Positions 8,344 through 15,700 are shown, numbered from the stretch's first letter. The stretch is DNA of 64,000 nucleotides from Gelidibacter mesophilus DSM 14095 (GCF_000423005.1 NZ_AUHD01000005.1:248001-312000), one strand, 5' to 3'. Notes: a model not told the origin generated them from the sequence alone. Numbers and translations are program-made.

Positions 8344-8943
8344 TTAGCGCTGTAGATCTTCTGAGATTCCTGCCTTCGCAGGAATGCGAATCCAATTTTC
8401 CAATATCTTTTTCCCATCTGGTGTCAACACCGATTCGGGATGAAATTGCACTCCTTTTAAATCGTATGTTCTGTGGCGCAAGGACATCACCTGACCATTT
8501 TCATCATAGGAAGTAGCCTCCAATTCATCAGGAAGACGAGGATCAACTACCCAGGAGTGGTAACGTCCAACTTCAATGGTTTTATCCAATCCGTTGAAAA
8601 GAGATTCGTCGGTAACGCAACTTGTGACTTTGGTGGCCACACCATGATATACATTATCTAGATTGATTAAGGTGCCACCATAAACTTCACCAATGGCTTG
8701 CTGACCTAAACATACGCCCAAAATACTTTTTGTAGAAGCATAGGTTTTAATGATGGCTTTGAGCAATCCGGCTTCGTCAGGAATTCCTGGTCCTGGGGAT
8801 AGTACAATTTTTTCAAAGTTGTCTACTTCTTCAAGTGTGAGTTGGTCGTTTCGTTTTACAGTGACCTCGCAACCTAAATCTTCAAGATAATGAACGAGAT
8901 TGTAGGTAAAACTGTCGTAATTGTCTATAACTAGTACTTTCAT
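8344..8943 (-). CDS. trpG: Anthranilate synthase component II (glutamine amidotransferase)
   Basis: A class I glutamine amidotransferase that hydrolyses glutamine and passes ammonia to TrpE. Motifs: VIDNYDSFTYNLVHYL at the start, SPGPGIPDEAG, ILGVCLGQQAIGE with the nucleophile Cys, and GVQFHPESV with the His-Glu pair. At 199 residues it is about 10 longer than typical. The last 13 residues (RIPAKAGISEDLQ plus R) come from a palindromic repeat at 8366-8385 that overruns the normal end after ILENW. The catalytic core is intact. TrpE lies 66 bp upstream. Confidence 0.95.
   Translation of the reverse strand: MKVLVIDNYDSFTYNLVHYLEDLGCEVTVKRNDQLTLEEVDNFEKIVLSPGPGIPDEAGLLKAIIKTYASTKSILGVCLGQQAIGEVYGGTLINLDNVYHGVATKVTSCVTDESLFNGLDKTIEVGRYHSWVVDPRLPDELEATSYDENGQVMSLRHRTYDLKGVQFHPESVLTPDGKKILENWIRIPAKAGISEDLQR
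8366..8385. repeat. Palindromic repeat overlapping the trpG 3' end (copy 6)
   Basis: ATTCCTGCCTTCGCAGGAAT, a 20-bp palindrome with 8-bp arms, supplies the codons for IPAKAGI at the TrpG C-terminus. Confidence 0.8.
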
Positions 8944-8951
8944 TTCTATTG

Positions 8952-8964
8952 CCCGCGAAGCGGG
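8952..8964. repeat. Palindromic repeat, trp copy 7 (short)
   Basis: CCCGCGAAGCGGG, a short perfect-arm palindrome in the 66-bp trpE-trpG gap, just upstream of the trpG start codon. Confidence 0.65.
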
Positions 8965-9009
8965 ATTTCTGTTAAAATGTTAATTATTTGGTTGTGTCTT
9001 GCAGGGTCT

Positions 9010-10413
9010 TTATATGTCTTTTGCCATTTCAATGGCCTTGGTCAGTGCGCCCAACTTATTATATACTTCCTGCAGTTCATCATCAGGATTTGATTTTGAA
9101 ACCAAGCCCGCGCCAGCTTGCCAATGCAATTGATGGTTTTTGCTCAAAAAAGTTCTGATCATAATGGCATGATTAAAATTACCTTCAAAATCCATAAATC
9201 CAATGGCACCACCGTAAAAATCGCGACTCGTTTTTTCGTATTTTTCAATAAGTTGCATGGCCTTGTGTTTTGGTGCGCCACTCAACGTACCAGCGGGAAA
9301 TGTATCGGCTACCATTTGCATGGTGGTCGTGCCCTTATGTTTTGTGCCCGTAACCTTACTCACGAGGTGGATGACGTGGGAAAAGAACTGCACTTCTCTG
9401 TATTTATCAACGGTAACTTTACTGCCGTTGCGGCTCAAATCATTTCTTGCCAAATCGACGAGCATCACATGTTCTGCATTTTCTTTGTCATCAACCGCTA
9501 GTTGTTTGGCGAGTTCCGCATCTTTTTCGTCATCACCAGTCCGTTTAAAAGTACCTGCAATTGGATGGATTTCCGCGAGATCTTCTTTGATAACGAGTTG
9601 TGCTTCTGGAGAACTTCCAAAAATCTTGAAATCGCCATAATCAAAATAGAAAAGATAAGGAGACGGATTGATGCTACGTAAAGCACGATACACATTAAAT
9701 TCATCGCCTTTAAATTGCTGTGAGAACTTTTTGGAGAGAACCAATTGAAACACGTCCCCTCGGGCACAGTGTTTTTTTGCTAAGGCAACATTGTTTTTAT
9801 AGTCGTCATCAGTTAAATTTGAGGTCGTTTCACCAGCGGTCGAAAAATTGAAAGCCGCAAAGTTCTTTGATTTGATCAGTTGTAAAATCTCGTCAATATT
9901 ATTATCGGTATCATAACAATGGGCAAATACATAAGCCTCATTTTTAAAATGGTTGATGGCGATAATGTTTTGGTATACCGCATAAGAGATATCCGGAATA
10001 TCTTGGTGGCCTTCCTTTTTTGAGATCTCTACGTCTTCAAAATAGCGCACCGCATCATAAGCAATATATCCAAAAATACCATTGTTGATAAACTTAAACG
10101 ATTTGTCAGAATGGGTTTTAAAACGCTGTGTGAATTGATGGATAACATTGGTAACGTTGGTATGGTCATCAATGTTTTGGGTAACGACGCTTTTATCAGG
10201 AAAGCTTTCCGTGATCACTTCATCCTTTACTTTTATAGACGCGATGGGATTGCAACAGATATAGGAAAAACTATTGTCATTGCCATGATAATCGCTACTT
10301 TCCAGAAGAATACTGTTAGGGAATTTATCTCTGATTTTTAAATAAATACTTACTGGCGTGATCGTATCTGCAAGTATTTTTTTATAATGGGTGTATAGAT
10401 TATAAGACTTCAT
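9010..10413 (-). CDS. trpE: Anthranilate synthase component I
   Basis: A 467-residue chorismate-utilising enzyme that makes anthranilate with TrpG ammonia. The N-terminal part has SILLESSDYHGND, which includes the LLES element of the tryptophan feedback site. The C-terminal chorismate domain shows FQLVLSKKF, NPSPYLFYFD, IHPIAGTFKRTG, LVDLARNDL and FPAGTLSGAPK. Length is normal. It is the first structural gene of the operon; its ATG lies 26 nt after the attenuator hairpin. Enzyme level is probably controlled by attenuation and activity by Trp binding (family knowledge). Confidence 0.96.
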   Translation of the reverse strand: MKSYNLYTHYKKILADTITPVSIYLKIRDKFPNSILLESSDYHGNDNSFSYICCNPIASIKVKDEVITESFPDKSVVTQNIDDHTNVTNVIHQFTQRFKTHSDKSFKFINNGIFGYIAYDAVRYFEDVEISKKEGHQDIPDISYAVYQNIIAINHFKNEAYVFAHCYDTDNNIDEILQLIKSKNFAAFNFSTAGETTSNLTDDDYKNNVALAKKHCARGDVFQLVLSKKFSQQFKGDEFNVYRALRSINPSPYLFYFDYGDFKIFGSSPEAQLVIKEDLAEIHPIAGTFKRTGDDEKDAELAKQLAVDDKENAEHVMLVDLARNDLSRNGSKVTVDKYREVQFFSHVIHLVSKVTGTKHKGTTTMQMVADTFPAGTLSGAPKHKAMQLIEKYEKTSRDFYGGAIGFMDFEGNFNHAIMIRTFLSKNHQLHWQAGAGLVSKSNPDDELQEVYNKLGALTKAIEMAKDI

Positions 10414-10438
10414 AAGTTCAAAATGGTTATAAAAAATG

Positions 10439-10470
10439 AAAAAGGCCTGTCGTGAATGACAAGCCTTTTT
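10439..10470 (-). terminator. trp attenuator terminator
   Basis: On the minus strand AAAAAGGCTTGTC pairs with GACAGGCCTTTTT (13 bp with one G-U) around the 6-nt loop ATTCAC, and a T run follows. It lies between the leader peptide and trpE. The loop and top of the 3' arm contain TCACGA, complementary to TCGTGA at the leader-peptide stop, giving a plausible alternative (antiterminator) pairing. Confidence 0.85.
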
Positions 10471-10502
10471 TATATTAGATTTAAATATACTCTAGCATTA
10501 CC

Positions 10503-10559
10503 TCACGAATGTTGTTTCGAAAAGTTCCACCACCAAGTATGATTTAAAATTGTGTACAT
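10503..10559 (-). CDS. trpL: trp leader peptide with three tandem Trp codons
   Basis: An 18-codon ORF starting at ATG 10559-10557 encodes MYTILNHTWWWNFSKQHS and stops with TGA at 10505-10503. Codons 9-11 are TGG TGG TGG (10535-10527), an arrangement expected almost only of a trp attenuator. It starts about 8 nt after the predicted transcription start and is followed by a terminator before trpE. A ribosome stalled on the Trp codons would leave TCGTGA at the stop codon free to pair with TCACGA in the terminator. A ribosome reaching the stop would cover it and let the terminator form. The sequence is direct; the mechanism is inferred from classical attenuation. Confidence 0.88.
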   Translation of the reverse strand: MYTILNHTWWWNFSKQHS

Positions 10560-10572
10560 ATTTTTGTTTTGT

Positions 10573-10603
10573 CAAATATAGAAATCAATATTTAGTTATC
10601 AAA
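10573..10603 (-). promoter_or_regulatory. trp operon promoter (TTTG-N19-TATATTTG)
   Basis: The minus strand has TTTG (10603-10600), a 19-bp spacer and TATATTTG (10580-10573), a full match to the Bacteroidota sigma-A consensus. Transcription should start at about 10567, only about 8 nt before the trpL ATG. Confidence 0.8.
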
Positions 10604-10629
10604 TAATTTGGCAAAAAAATATAAAAAAG

Positions 10630-10670
10630 AATCCCGCTTCCGAAAAAAACTTCAGAAGCAGGATTTTTTT
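10630..10670 (-). terminator. Terminator of the MarR-YceI transcript
   Basis: AATCCCGCTTC and GAAGCAGGATT form an 11-bp stem with one mismatch around a 14-nt loop. On the minus strand the stem runs into a T-rich tract. It lies between the yceI stop and the trp promoter. Confidence 0.7.
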
Positions 10671-10702
10671 CTGCTAAATAGTTATAGAACCTAATTATAA
10701 GT

Positions 10703-11257
10703 TTAGAACTTAAGATTTACGTTTAAATCAAATTCGTCATAAATAGCTTTGTCTTTTAGATTGTCAAAGAAACTTGCCGATCTGAATTTGATGTCATATT
10801 TGGTACGGTCAACTTTAAGATCTGCGGTAGCTGTGTTTCCAACAACAAGCATATCAAAAGAGTTTGGGTGGGTGATGCCTTTGATGGTTAAATCGCCAGT
10901 TACTTTATATTTTCCGTCTTTTCCTGACACATTTGTGATTACGAACGTTGCAGCTGTATGCTTGTCTGTGCTGAAAAAATCATCTGATTTTAAATGCCCT
11001 TCAAGTTTGCCTTTCATTTCGCCATCGAGATCAGTTACCGTCAGGGTTGACATATCCATAGTAAAAGAGCCGCCGGTCAATTGTTTGCTATCGTTAAATT
11101 TAAGCGTGCCCTTTTGAAGCGTGATATGGCCTTCATGCTCGCCGGTTACTTTATGACCTTTCCAAGTGACTTTACTATTTTGAACGTCAACTTTAGTTTC
11201 GTTTGAAGTGATTACTGAACTGGCTACAAATGCCATTGCTAAAATGATTGTTTTCAT
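10703..11257 (-). CDS. YceI family periplasmic lipid-binding protein
   Basis: A 184-residue YceI-like protein with a signal peptide (MKTIILAMAFVASSVITSNE, cleavage near residue 18-20). The YceI lipocalin-like beta barrel shows VDVQNSKVTWKGHKVTGEHEG at the start, LKSDDFFSTDKHTAATFVIT in the middle, and the TIKGITHPNSFDM block. Members bind isoprenoid-type lipids in the periplasm; the ligand here is unknown. It follows the MarR gene by 37 bp with no promoter box seen between, so the two are probably one transcript controlled by MarR. Its own terminator is at 10630-10670. Confidence 0.9.
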   Translation of the reverse strand: MKTIILAMAFVASSVITSNETKVDVQNSKVTWKGHKVTGEHEGHITLQKGTLKFNDSKQLTGGSFTMDMSTLTVTDLDGEMKGKLEGHLKSDDFFSTDKHTAATFVITNVSGKDGKYKVTGDLTIKGITHPNSFDMLVVGNTATADLKVDRTKYDIKFRSASFFDNLKDKAIYDEFDLNVNLKF

Positions 11258-11294
11258 AAAAATTCTTTTTGTTTAAGTGTAATTGAAATAATGT

Positions 11295-11750
11295 TTAATT
11301 TCTGAGTTTTGTTAATAAAATATTTAGGGTACTGAGTTCTTCCTGAGATAGCGGAGAGGTGATGTTTGTTTCTGCGTTTTGAACAACCGGATCGAGTTCA
11401 TTTAATAATTCCAACCCTTGGGTGGTAATGAAAATTTCAACTTTTCTACGATTTTTTTCACAAACAAAACGCTCCACAAAGCTTTTTAGAATAAGCTTAT
11501 CCACCAATCTTGTGGTATTGCTCATCTTGCTGACCATTCTATTTTGAATGTCCTGAAGGTTTGCAGCCTTGCCTTTTTTTCCCCTTAAAATTCTGAGAAC
11601 ATTAAACTGCTCAATGGATAAATCAAAAGGCTTCAGTGCGTTAGAAATGCTATCCTTAATACTATTACTTGTATAAGAAATGTTTAAAACCGTCTTCTTG
11701 GCCAAAGGTATTTGGGAGGTGGTCATTAATATATCTTCTAACTCTTTCAT
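11295..11750 (-). CDS. MarR family transcriptional regulator
   Basis: A winged-helix repressor of 151 residues from the ATG at 11750 (MKELEDILMTTSQIPLAKK). The longer ORF to 11807 cannot be the start because a -7 box lies inside it at 11769-11776. The DNA-binding wHTH covers about residues 55-115: LSIEQFNVLRILRGKKGKAA, NRMVSKMSNTTRLVDKLILK (recognition helix) and CEKNRRKVEIFITTQG (wing). MarR proteins bind palindromes as dimers and respond to small ligands or redox. A palindrome overlaps its own start codon and -7 box, suggesting autoregulation together with yceI. Confidence 0.9.
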   Translation of the reverse strand: MKELEDILMTTSQIPLAKKTVLNISYTSNSIKDSISNALKPFDLSIEQFNVLRILRGKKGKAANLQDIQNRMVSKMSNTTRLVDKLILKSFVERFVCEKNRRKVEIFITTQGLELLNELDPVVQNAETNITSPLSQEELSTLNILLTKLRN

Positions 11751-11776
11751 GTACAACAATTGTATGTACAAATGTA
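11750..11776 (-). promoter_or_regulatory. Candidate MarR operator overlapping -7 box and start codon
   Basis: Positions 11750-11770 form a 21-bp near-palindrome built from TGTACA half-sites flanking ACAATTGT. It overlaps the -7 box TACATTTG (11776-11769) at its outer edge and reaches the ATG of the marR gene. A repressor bound here would block transcription start. Confidence 0.55.
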
Positions 11777-11864
11777 AACGTATTTTGATGATTCTAGCGT
11801 TGTTCATGCCTTAATGTTTTGTTAAATTTTCTTAGGTCTTCAAAGGGAACTCTATTTTTATAGC

Positions 11865-12392
11865 ATGAGAACTTTAGTATTGGTTTTAATGGTAGCGATT
11901 ATGGTGTCCTGTAAAAATGAGGACCAAAACAATCCTCAGGATACAAATGTCTTGGAAACTAATAATTACGTAGCTCCAACTTTAGAGATTTATGATTTTG
12001 AAGGTTTGAAACCATTTTTGGAGACAGCAACTGATACGATTTATGTGGTTAATTTTTGGGCGACCTGGTGTGCGCCTTGCATAAAAGAATTACCTTATTT
12101 TGAAGCTTTAAATGCGGCCTACAGTGAAAAAAATGTAGAAGTTGTATTGGTGAGTTTGGATTTTCCTAAAAAATATGATTCTCATTTGAAGCCTTTTATT
12201 GCGAAAAACGAATTGAAATCTAAAGTTATAGCTTTGAATGATATGGATTCCGCTATTTGGATTCCGCAGATTGATTCTGATTGGTCGGGCGCTATTCCTG
12301 CAACGCTTATTTTTAATAAGGATAAGCGCCAATTTTACGAGCAGACCTTTACTTATGAAGAATTGGAGGCAGAGATCAAACAATTTTTATAA
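11865..12392 (+). CDS. TlpA-like thioredoxin-fold lipoprotein
   Basis: A 175-residue extracytoplasmic thiol-disulfide oxidoreductase. A short signal peptide ends in a lipobox (IMVSC, Cys 16), so it is probably lipid-anchored. The thioredoxin fold carries the active site WCAPC in VNFWATWCAPCIKELPYFEA (about residues 62-80), and the cis-Pro region is SGAIPATLIFN. It likely reduces or isomerises disulfides in exported proteins. It is transcribed away from marR and starts the run of plus-strand redox genes. Partner proteins are unknown. Confidence 0.88.
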   Translation: MRTLVLVLMVAIMVSCKNEDQNNPQDTNVLETNNYVAPTLEIYDFEGLKPFLETATDTIYVVNFWATWCAPCIKELPYFEALNAAYSEKNVEVVLVSLDFPKKYDSHLKPFIAKNELKSKVIALNDMDSAIWIPQIDSDWSGAIPATLIFNKDKRQFYEQTFTYEELEAEIKQFL

Positions 12393-12472
12393 TGGCTATC
12401 CCGTTTTGTTCTTTTAGAGATTGGAACAATTCTTGAGTAGATACATCCGAATAAATATCTAAAATAAAACAT

Positions 12473-13078
12473 ATGAAATATATAAAAGGAATTTTCGCTG
12501 TCGTGGCAATAGTCATCCTATCTGCATTTACAACACTAAATAGCGGTTATAAGATTGGCGACGTTGCGACTGATTTTAAACTTGAGAATATTGATGGTAC
12601 CATGGTGTCCTTATCCGATTATAAAGATGCCAAAGGGTTTATTGTGATTTTCACTGCTAATACCTGCCCTTATGCGGTGGCTTATGAAGATCGAATTGTG
12701 GCACTTGACAAGAAATACGCATCACAAGGATTTCCTGTAATTGCTATTATGCCAAATAATACGGACATCCAACCTCGAGATAATATGGAGGCCATGCAGC
12801 ATAGAGCGCAACAAAAAGGCTTTACATTTCCGTATTTAATAGACAAAAATCAAGATGTTTTTCCGAAATTTGGTGCTACAAAAACGCCTCATGTCTATAT
12901 CTTACAAAAGACGACTAAAGGGAATGAGGTCAAATATATTGGTGCAATTGACGATAATTATCAAGATGCAAAAGCCGTCAAAACGAAATATGTCGAAAAT
13001 GCTGTAGATGCGTTGTTATCTGGCCAATCCGTTAAAGAAACTGAAACGAGAGCCATAGGTTGTTCTATAAAAATATAA
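12473..13078 (+). CDS. Peroxiredoxin/thioredoxin-like exported protein
   Basis: A 201-residue protein with an N-terminal signal segment (MKYIKGIFAVVAIVILSAFT) and an AhpC/TSA-type thioredoxin fold: KIGDVATDFKLENIDGTMVSLSDYK, then FTANTCPYAVAYEDR with a single Cys in a CPYA motif, and ATKTPHVYIL with the cis-Pro. The only other Cys in the mature part is near the C-terminus (AIGCSIKI). Without CxxC it is probably a one-Cys or atypical two-Cys redox protein. It follows the TlpA-like gene by 80 bp and ends before a terminator. The family is known in Bacteroidota, with no specific substrate that I know. Confidence 0.82.
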   Translation: MKYIKGIFAVVAIVILSAFTTLNSGYKIGDVATDFKLENIDGTMVSLSDYKDAKGFIVIFTANTCPYAVAYEDRIVALDKKYASQGFPVIAIMPNNTDIQPRDNMEAMQHRAQQKGFTFPYLIDKNQDVFPKFGATKTPHVYILQKTTKGNEVKYIGAIDDNYQDAKAVKTKYVENAVDALLSGQSVKETETRAIGCSIKI

Positions 13079-13133
13079 TTTGGATGGTGATCCAAATTTT
13101 GGACTCCACGGAGGGGTTAAATGTTAAAAATTG

Positions 13134-13164
13134 AATCCGAGGTGTAACACTTCGGATTTTTTTT
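13134..13164 (+). terminator. Intrinsic terminator after the thioredoxin-like genes
   Basis: AATCCGAGGTGT and ACACTTCGGATT form a 12-bp stem with one mismatch and a 1-nt loop centre, followed by eight T residues. It separates this transcript from the rhodanese genes. Confidence 0.75.
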
Positions 13165-13186
13165 CGTCTTTATCCTAAAGAAATGT

Positions 13187-13194
13187 TAATTTTG
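13187..13194 (+). promoter_or_regulatory. -7 box (TAATTTTG) of the rhodanese gene
   Basis: TAATTTTG matches TAnnTTTG and lies 20 bp before the ATG at 13215. It includes the GTG at 13194, so that GTG cannot be the translation start. Confidence 0.45.
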
Positions 13195-13214
13195 TGCCTT
13201 CAAAAATAATTATT

Positions 13215-13526
13215 ATGGCAGATTTAGCACAAGACGTATGGGCCTCTCAATTGGAGAACGATACGAACGCCGTCATTTTAGACGTGAGAACAGAAGAGGA
13301 AGTTAGTGAAGGCTACATTCCAGAAGCAATAAATTTAGACATACATAAAGGTCAAGAATTCTTAGATGAAATTAAAAAACTTGATACGGACAAAAACTAC
13401 TATGTGTATTGCAGATCAGGAGCAAGAAGCGGTCAGGCCTGTTCAATCATGAACCAATTAGGTTTTGAAAATGCTTATAATTTAATTGGAGGCTTTAGTA
13501 ATTGGAACGGGCCATCCACGGAGTAA
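13215..13526 (+). CDS. Single-domain rhodanese-like protein
   Basis: A 103-residue cytoplasmic rhodanese (MADLAQDVWASQLENDTNAV...). The sulfurtransferase fold shows VILDVRTEEEVSEGYIPEAINLD and the active loop YCRSGARSGQA with the persulfide Cys. It carries sulfane sulfur for thiosulfate or persulfide chemistry; the acceptor is unknown. No signal peptide is present, unlike the neighbouring paralogue, so the pair may act on both sides of the membrane. The start is the ATG at 13215, since the upstream GTG lies in the promoter. Confidence 0.9.
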   Translation: MADLAQDVWASQLENDTNAVILDVRTEEEVSEGYIPEAINLDIHKGQEFLDEIKKLDTDKNYYVYCRSGARSGQACSIMNQLGFENAYNLIGGFSNWNGPSTE

Positions 13527-13567
13527 CCTACAATTTTCTTATTTCAGAGAAAACCAAGTCAAGTATT

Positions 13568-13966
13568 ATGAAACGTATTGTATTTATTTTTATCATAATG
13601 TCTGCTTTATTCCTGACGGGATGTAAGGATGATATGGACGGTGAGATAAACGTTGTTACACCCGAAGAAATGCAAGCTTTGATGGAGTTGGAAGATGTGC
13701 AATTGGTTGATGTAAGAACTCCAAAGGAACGGCAGGACGGATTTATAAAAAATTCCCAAAATATTGATTTCAACTCGCCAACCTTTGATGAGGACATTTT
13801 AAAGTTGGATAAAAACAAACCTGTTATCTTATATTGTCGCTCTGGTGGACGTAGTGCGAAATGCGCCGAAAAACTTAGGGAAGCTGGCTTCGTAAAAATC
13901 TATGATCTTCAAGGCGGAATAACCCAATGGAGCTTTAAAGGCTATGATGTTGAGGTTGAAAATTGA
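13568..13966 (+). CDS. Rhodanese-like lipoprotein
   Basis: A 132-residue lipoprotein with signal MKRIVFIFIIMSALFLTGC: the lipobox is LTGC, followed by acidic residues (KDDMDGE). The rhodanese domain has VQLVDVRTPKERQDGFIKNS and the active loop YCRSGGRSAKC, so the persulfide Cys is present and a second Cys closes the loop. It is predicted to be anchored in the periplasm or at the cell surface. The start ATG follows the upstream rhodanese stop by 41 bp and the two are probably co-transcribed. The longer in-frame ORF from 13502 overlaps the previous gene and would hide the signal peptide. Confidence 0.88.
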   Translation: MKRIVFIFIIMSALFLTGCKDDMDGEINVVTPEEMQALMELEDVQLVDVRTPKERQDGFIKNSQNIDFNSPTFDEDILKLDKNKPVILYCRSGGRSAKCAEKLREAGFVKIYDLQGGITQWSFKGYDVEVEN

Positions 13967-14141
13967 TTGTTATGCTTTTTTAAAAGTCTAATTTTTCCGA
14001 AGGCTTCATTCTATTGGTGTTAAATGAGCTGATGAATTTAACTTATCATATTAGGAAATATTTAATAAATAACTCTATTCAGAAATCGCTCAACAAACCT
14101 TTAAATTTATAAAAAAATAACCATCCCTTAATTTATATTGA

Positions 14142-14176
14142 AACCTTGCATGTCTAACAACTGCGAGGTTTTTTTT
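14142..14176 (+). terminator. Intrinsic terminator
   Basis: AACCTTGCA and TGCGAGGTT pair with one bulged base around an 11-nt loop, followed by eight T residues. It ends the rhodanese transcript in the 314-bp gap 13967-14280, which otherwise holds no gene that I can see. Confidence 0.7.
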
Positions 14177-14280
14177 GTGGAATTAAAAGACTAAATTATC
14201 GGTTTCAATCGGCTTGGCTTAAAAAATGTTGAAAGGTGCCAATACTTCTGAAATAATAATTAAACCATTAAATTGAAATT

Positions 14281-14727
14281 ATGAAAAATTTTATATGTCT
14301 TATGCTGATTTTATTGAGTACACAAGCAATCTCTCAAATTCACGATCCTGTAAAATGGAAAACATCGGTGAACAAAATTTCCGATACAGAGTATGAGCTT
14401 GTTGCCACTGCCTCAATTCAGGGGAATTGGCATATGTACTCACAAAGTGTTCCTAAAGGTGGACCTAACCCCACAAGTTTTATTTTTAAAGGAAGTTCTG
14501 ATTATTTAAAACGAGGCAATACTACAGAAGGGTCTGGCTATGAAGTTGATGATAAAACCTATAATATGCGCATCAAATCTTTTGTGAAGACCGCTGATTT
14601 TAAACAGCGTATCAAGGTGAAAAATAAAATCCCTTTTAAAGTAAATGCAGTAGTGGAATTCATGGTCTGTAATGATATGCAGTGTTTACCGTCAAAAGAG
14701 GTCGACTTAGTTTTTGATGTAAAATAG
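14281..14727 (+). CDS. DsbD N-terminal (alpha) domain-like periplasmic protein
   Basis: A 148-residue exported protein, signal MKNFICLMLILLSTQAIS. The rest matches the DsbD alpha/thiol:disulfide interchange N-terminal domain: DPVKWKTSVNKISDTEYELV, NWHMYSQSVPKGGPNPTSF, and the Cys pair in VVEFMVCNDMQCLPSKEVDLVFD. In DsbD this domain receives electrons from the membrane domain and passes them to periplasmic partners. Here it stands alone, without the transmembrane and thioredoxin domains, so it needs a partner encoded elsewhere or works as a soluble redox module. A terminator precedes it. Confidence 0.85.
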   Translation: MKNFICLMLILLSTQAISQIHDPVKWKTSVNKISDTEYELVATASIQGNWHMYSQSVPKGGPNPTSFIFKGSSDYLKRGNTTEGSGYEVDDKTYNMRIKSFVKTADFKQRIKVKNKIPFKVNAVVEFMVCNDMQCLPSKEVDLVFDVK

Positions 14728-14992
14728 TTTAGAACTATAAGCTATATTGAGGTTTCCAAATAATGTCCGTTTTTTTATAATGAGATTATTGAATTATGCT
14801 TGAAATAAAAGGAATGAAAAGCATTGTTGAAGCCGCGCTTTGTTGTGATTATAGGTGTAAAGATATCTGGTTTAATAGTTGAAAAAACGTTAGGGCGAGT
14901 TACCGGTATTTTTGATAAATAAAAATACAATTGCCTCAACTCAAATGGTTTAATCCGTATCTTTATGTGTCAATCTTCTAAAAATATCGTGT

Positions 14993-15700
14993 ATGAAAAA
15001 GCTTGGATTTGCATATATGAAATTATTTTTGATGGTCATGTCGCTATATCTTTTTTCTTGTGGCAATGATGATGATTCTGTAGAGTTTGAGCGTCTAAAA
15101 ACGACAGTGAAAGGAAAGGTTTCTGATGTTCAGCGAGAGATCAATATGCGAGATTTTGAAATTAAAATTATCCGGTTTTGGCCGTGTAGTAGTTTGGGGG
15201 GCAGTGGGATTTGCTCTGAGGATGTGGCAACAGTCATGACTGATGAATTTGGCAATTACGAAATAGAATTTGATTACATCAAGGACGGCGTAGGTTACGG
15301 GTTTGAAAAAGTGTACTATGGTAGTCCTTACCATTCCGAGTTTATTAAAAAATACGGACCAATAATTCCAGGAGGTATTAACATTAGGGATATGGACGCA
15401 TGGAGACCTGTAAAAATAAAGCTTAGCCTAAATGTTAAGAACAATAATTACCCGCCTTTACGAGTGGATAATAAAATTGTAGAAACTGGCTACTTCAGCT
15501 TTCCTCAAGCCAGTATTTTTAATAGTACTAAAGATTCTATAGTTTATTTGGACAGTAAGCCAAATGCAGAAGTGGAGTTAAATTTTCATTACATGACTGG
15601 GAATAGCACAAGCGATCATCACACCAAGAAAGAGCTTATTCAGACCACTTTGAAAGACACTATTGCGTTTTCATATGTTATCGATTGTTCTTCGTTTTAG
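14993..15700 (+). CDS. Hypothetical lipoprotein, probable carboxypeptidase-regulatory-like fold
   Basis: A 235-residue lipoprotein: signal up to the lipobox LFSC (Cys about 23), then acidic GNDDDS, a typical surface-export-like tail in this phylum. The segment RLKTTVKGKVSDVQREINMRDFEIKI... ATVMTDEFGNYEIEFDY resembles a carboxypeptidase-regulatory or transthyretin-like beta sandwich. The C-terminal half has no motif that I recognise. It stands alone between gaps of 265 and 589 bp. Function unknown. The Met at residue 9 is another possible start, but the first ATG gives a better positively charged n-region. Confidence 0.7.
   Translation: MKKLGFAYMKLFLMVMSLYLFSCGNDDDSVEFERLKTTVKGKVSDVQREINMRDFEIKIIRFWPCSSLGGSGICSEDVATVMTDEFGNYEIEFDYIKDGVGYGFEKVYYGSPYHSEFIKKYGPIIPGGINIRDMDAWRPVKIKLSLNVKNNNYPPLRVDNKIVETGYFSFPQASIFNSTKDSIVYLDSKPNAEVELNFHYMTGNSTSDHHTKKELIQTTLKDTIAFSYVIDCSSF

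Noticed and set aside
3850-8964. A CRISPR array made of the trp palindromes
   Set aside because: Spacing is irregular, copies are inside or beside genes, and there are no cas genes.
13194-13196. GTG as the start of the cytosolic rhodanese
   Set aside because: It falls on the end of the -7 box TAATTTTG; the ATG at 13215 fits the family start.
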